Part shown: one piece after another, positions 31,670 through 31,736 of the stretch | Numbering within the stretch: the stretch's first letter is position 1 | How the letters are laid out: each line of letters opens with the position of its first letter | Assembly (NCBI GenBank): GCA_032122625.1 | Contig: JAQBGG010000143.1 | Location: forward strand, 1-31,736 | Direction of reading: 5' to 3' | DNA length: 31,736 bases | Origin: CAXMST01 sp032122625 | GTDB lineage: Bacteria > Actinomycetota > Thermoleophilia > Solirubrobacterales > 70-9 | Made by a program: the position numbers and the translations under genes | The notes under the pieces: generated by a model | Databases searched by the model: none | Seen by the model: the letters and a program-made list of their open reading frames with translations, nothing else | What the model was told of the DNA's origin: nothing

Positions 31670-31736
31670 ATGACCGACACGGCGGAGGGGACCGAGGGGA
31701 CCGATTCGACCGAGAAGCTCGAGTGGCACCGGGTGC
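31670..31736 (+). CDS. N-terminal fragment of an unidentified protein, cut by the window end
   Basis: An ATG at 31670 is preceded by GAGGAG seven bases upstream, a strong ribosome-binding site, and the frame is open to the window end. The 22 visible residues are acidic and Thr/Glu-rich and end in KLEWHRV. Nothing can be assigned from this. An EWHRV-type strand is seen at the start of some Rieske-domain proteins, but this is a weak hint. Confidence 0.6.
   Translation, partial: MTDTAEGTEGTDSTEKLEWHRV

Noticed and set aside
1..31736. Search for CRISPR arrays, insertion sequences, attachment sites, phage genes and rRNA
   Set aside because: No regularly spaced repeats, transposase or integrase motifs, flanking inverted repeats or rRNA sequence seen on either strand.

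Overview
This window looks like an ordinary stretch of chromosome from a high-GC actinobacterium. Dense gene packing, frequent GTG/TTG starts, paired TrkA-type RCK proteins, a membrane pyrophosphatase and a heterodimeric ABC exporter suggest the Thermoleophilia/Solirubrobacterales side of the phylum. That placement is an inference from gene content and composition, not a phylogeny. I see no insertion sequence, phage gene, CRISPR array, rRNA or obvious island, and base composition is even throughout.

Layout. 1-2715 (+): a heterodimeric ABC exporter whose first subunit is cut by the window edge. 2742-8366 (-): a secreted lipoprotein, tRNA-Gln(CTG), an FAD-dependent ferredoxin-reductase-like enzyme, two overlapping RCK/TrkA proteins and an H+-pumping pyrophosphatase. 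8508-13720 (-): a tightly coupled cluster tsaE-tsaB-rimI-tsaD-glutaredoxin-rex, followed closely by a YbdK-type glutamate-cysteine ligase and a small DUF1844-like protein. 13766-14763 (-): a family 4 (4Fe-4S) uracil-DNA glycosylase coupled to an FmdB-type zinc ribbon. 14902-17870 (+): a Rossmann/DUF2520 protein, panC, panB and a small monooxygenase-fold protein. 17905-19689: lipoprotein and hexapeptide acyltransferase (-), then a PH-like unknown (+). 19686-23498 (-): uvrA behind an SOS box, and a DivIVA-like coiled coil. 23578-25071: two convergent secreted envelope enzymes, an M15 peptidase and a beta-lactamase-fold protein. 25101-30059: uvrB (-), rhodanese (+), class III cyclase and CPA2 antiporter (-). 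30141-31736 (+): ECF sigma factor, zinc anti-sigma factor, a GNAT acetyltransferase and the start of one more gene.

How it fits together. Themes are tRNA modification (t6A), thiol and NADH redox balance (Rex, glutaredoxin, GCS2), pantothenate/CoA synthesis, DNA repair (uvrA, uvrB, UDG), and ion and proton homeostasis (pyrophosphatase, RCK proteins, antiporter). Many neighbours share 4-bp ATGA/GTGA stop-start overlaps, so translational coupling is the rule here, and this rule helps choose several starts. Nothing here is clearly a new system. The best leads are a probable sliding-clamp-binding tail on the UDG, a DUF2520 protein that may be the missing ketopantoate reductase, Rex and glutaredoxin embedded in the t6A operon, a class IIIb-type cyclase paired with an antiporter, and an acetyltransferase whose fold begins upstream of any ordinary start codon.
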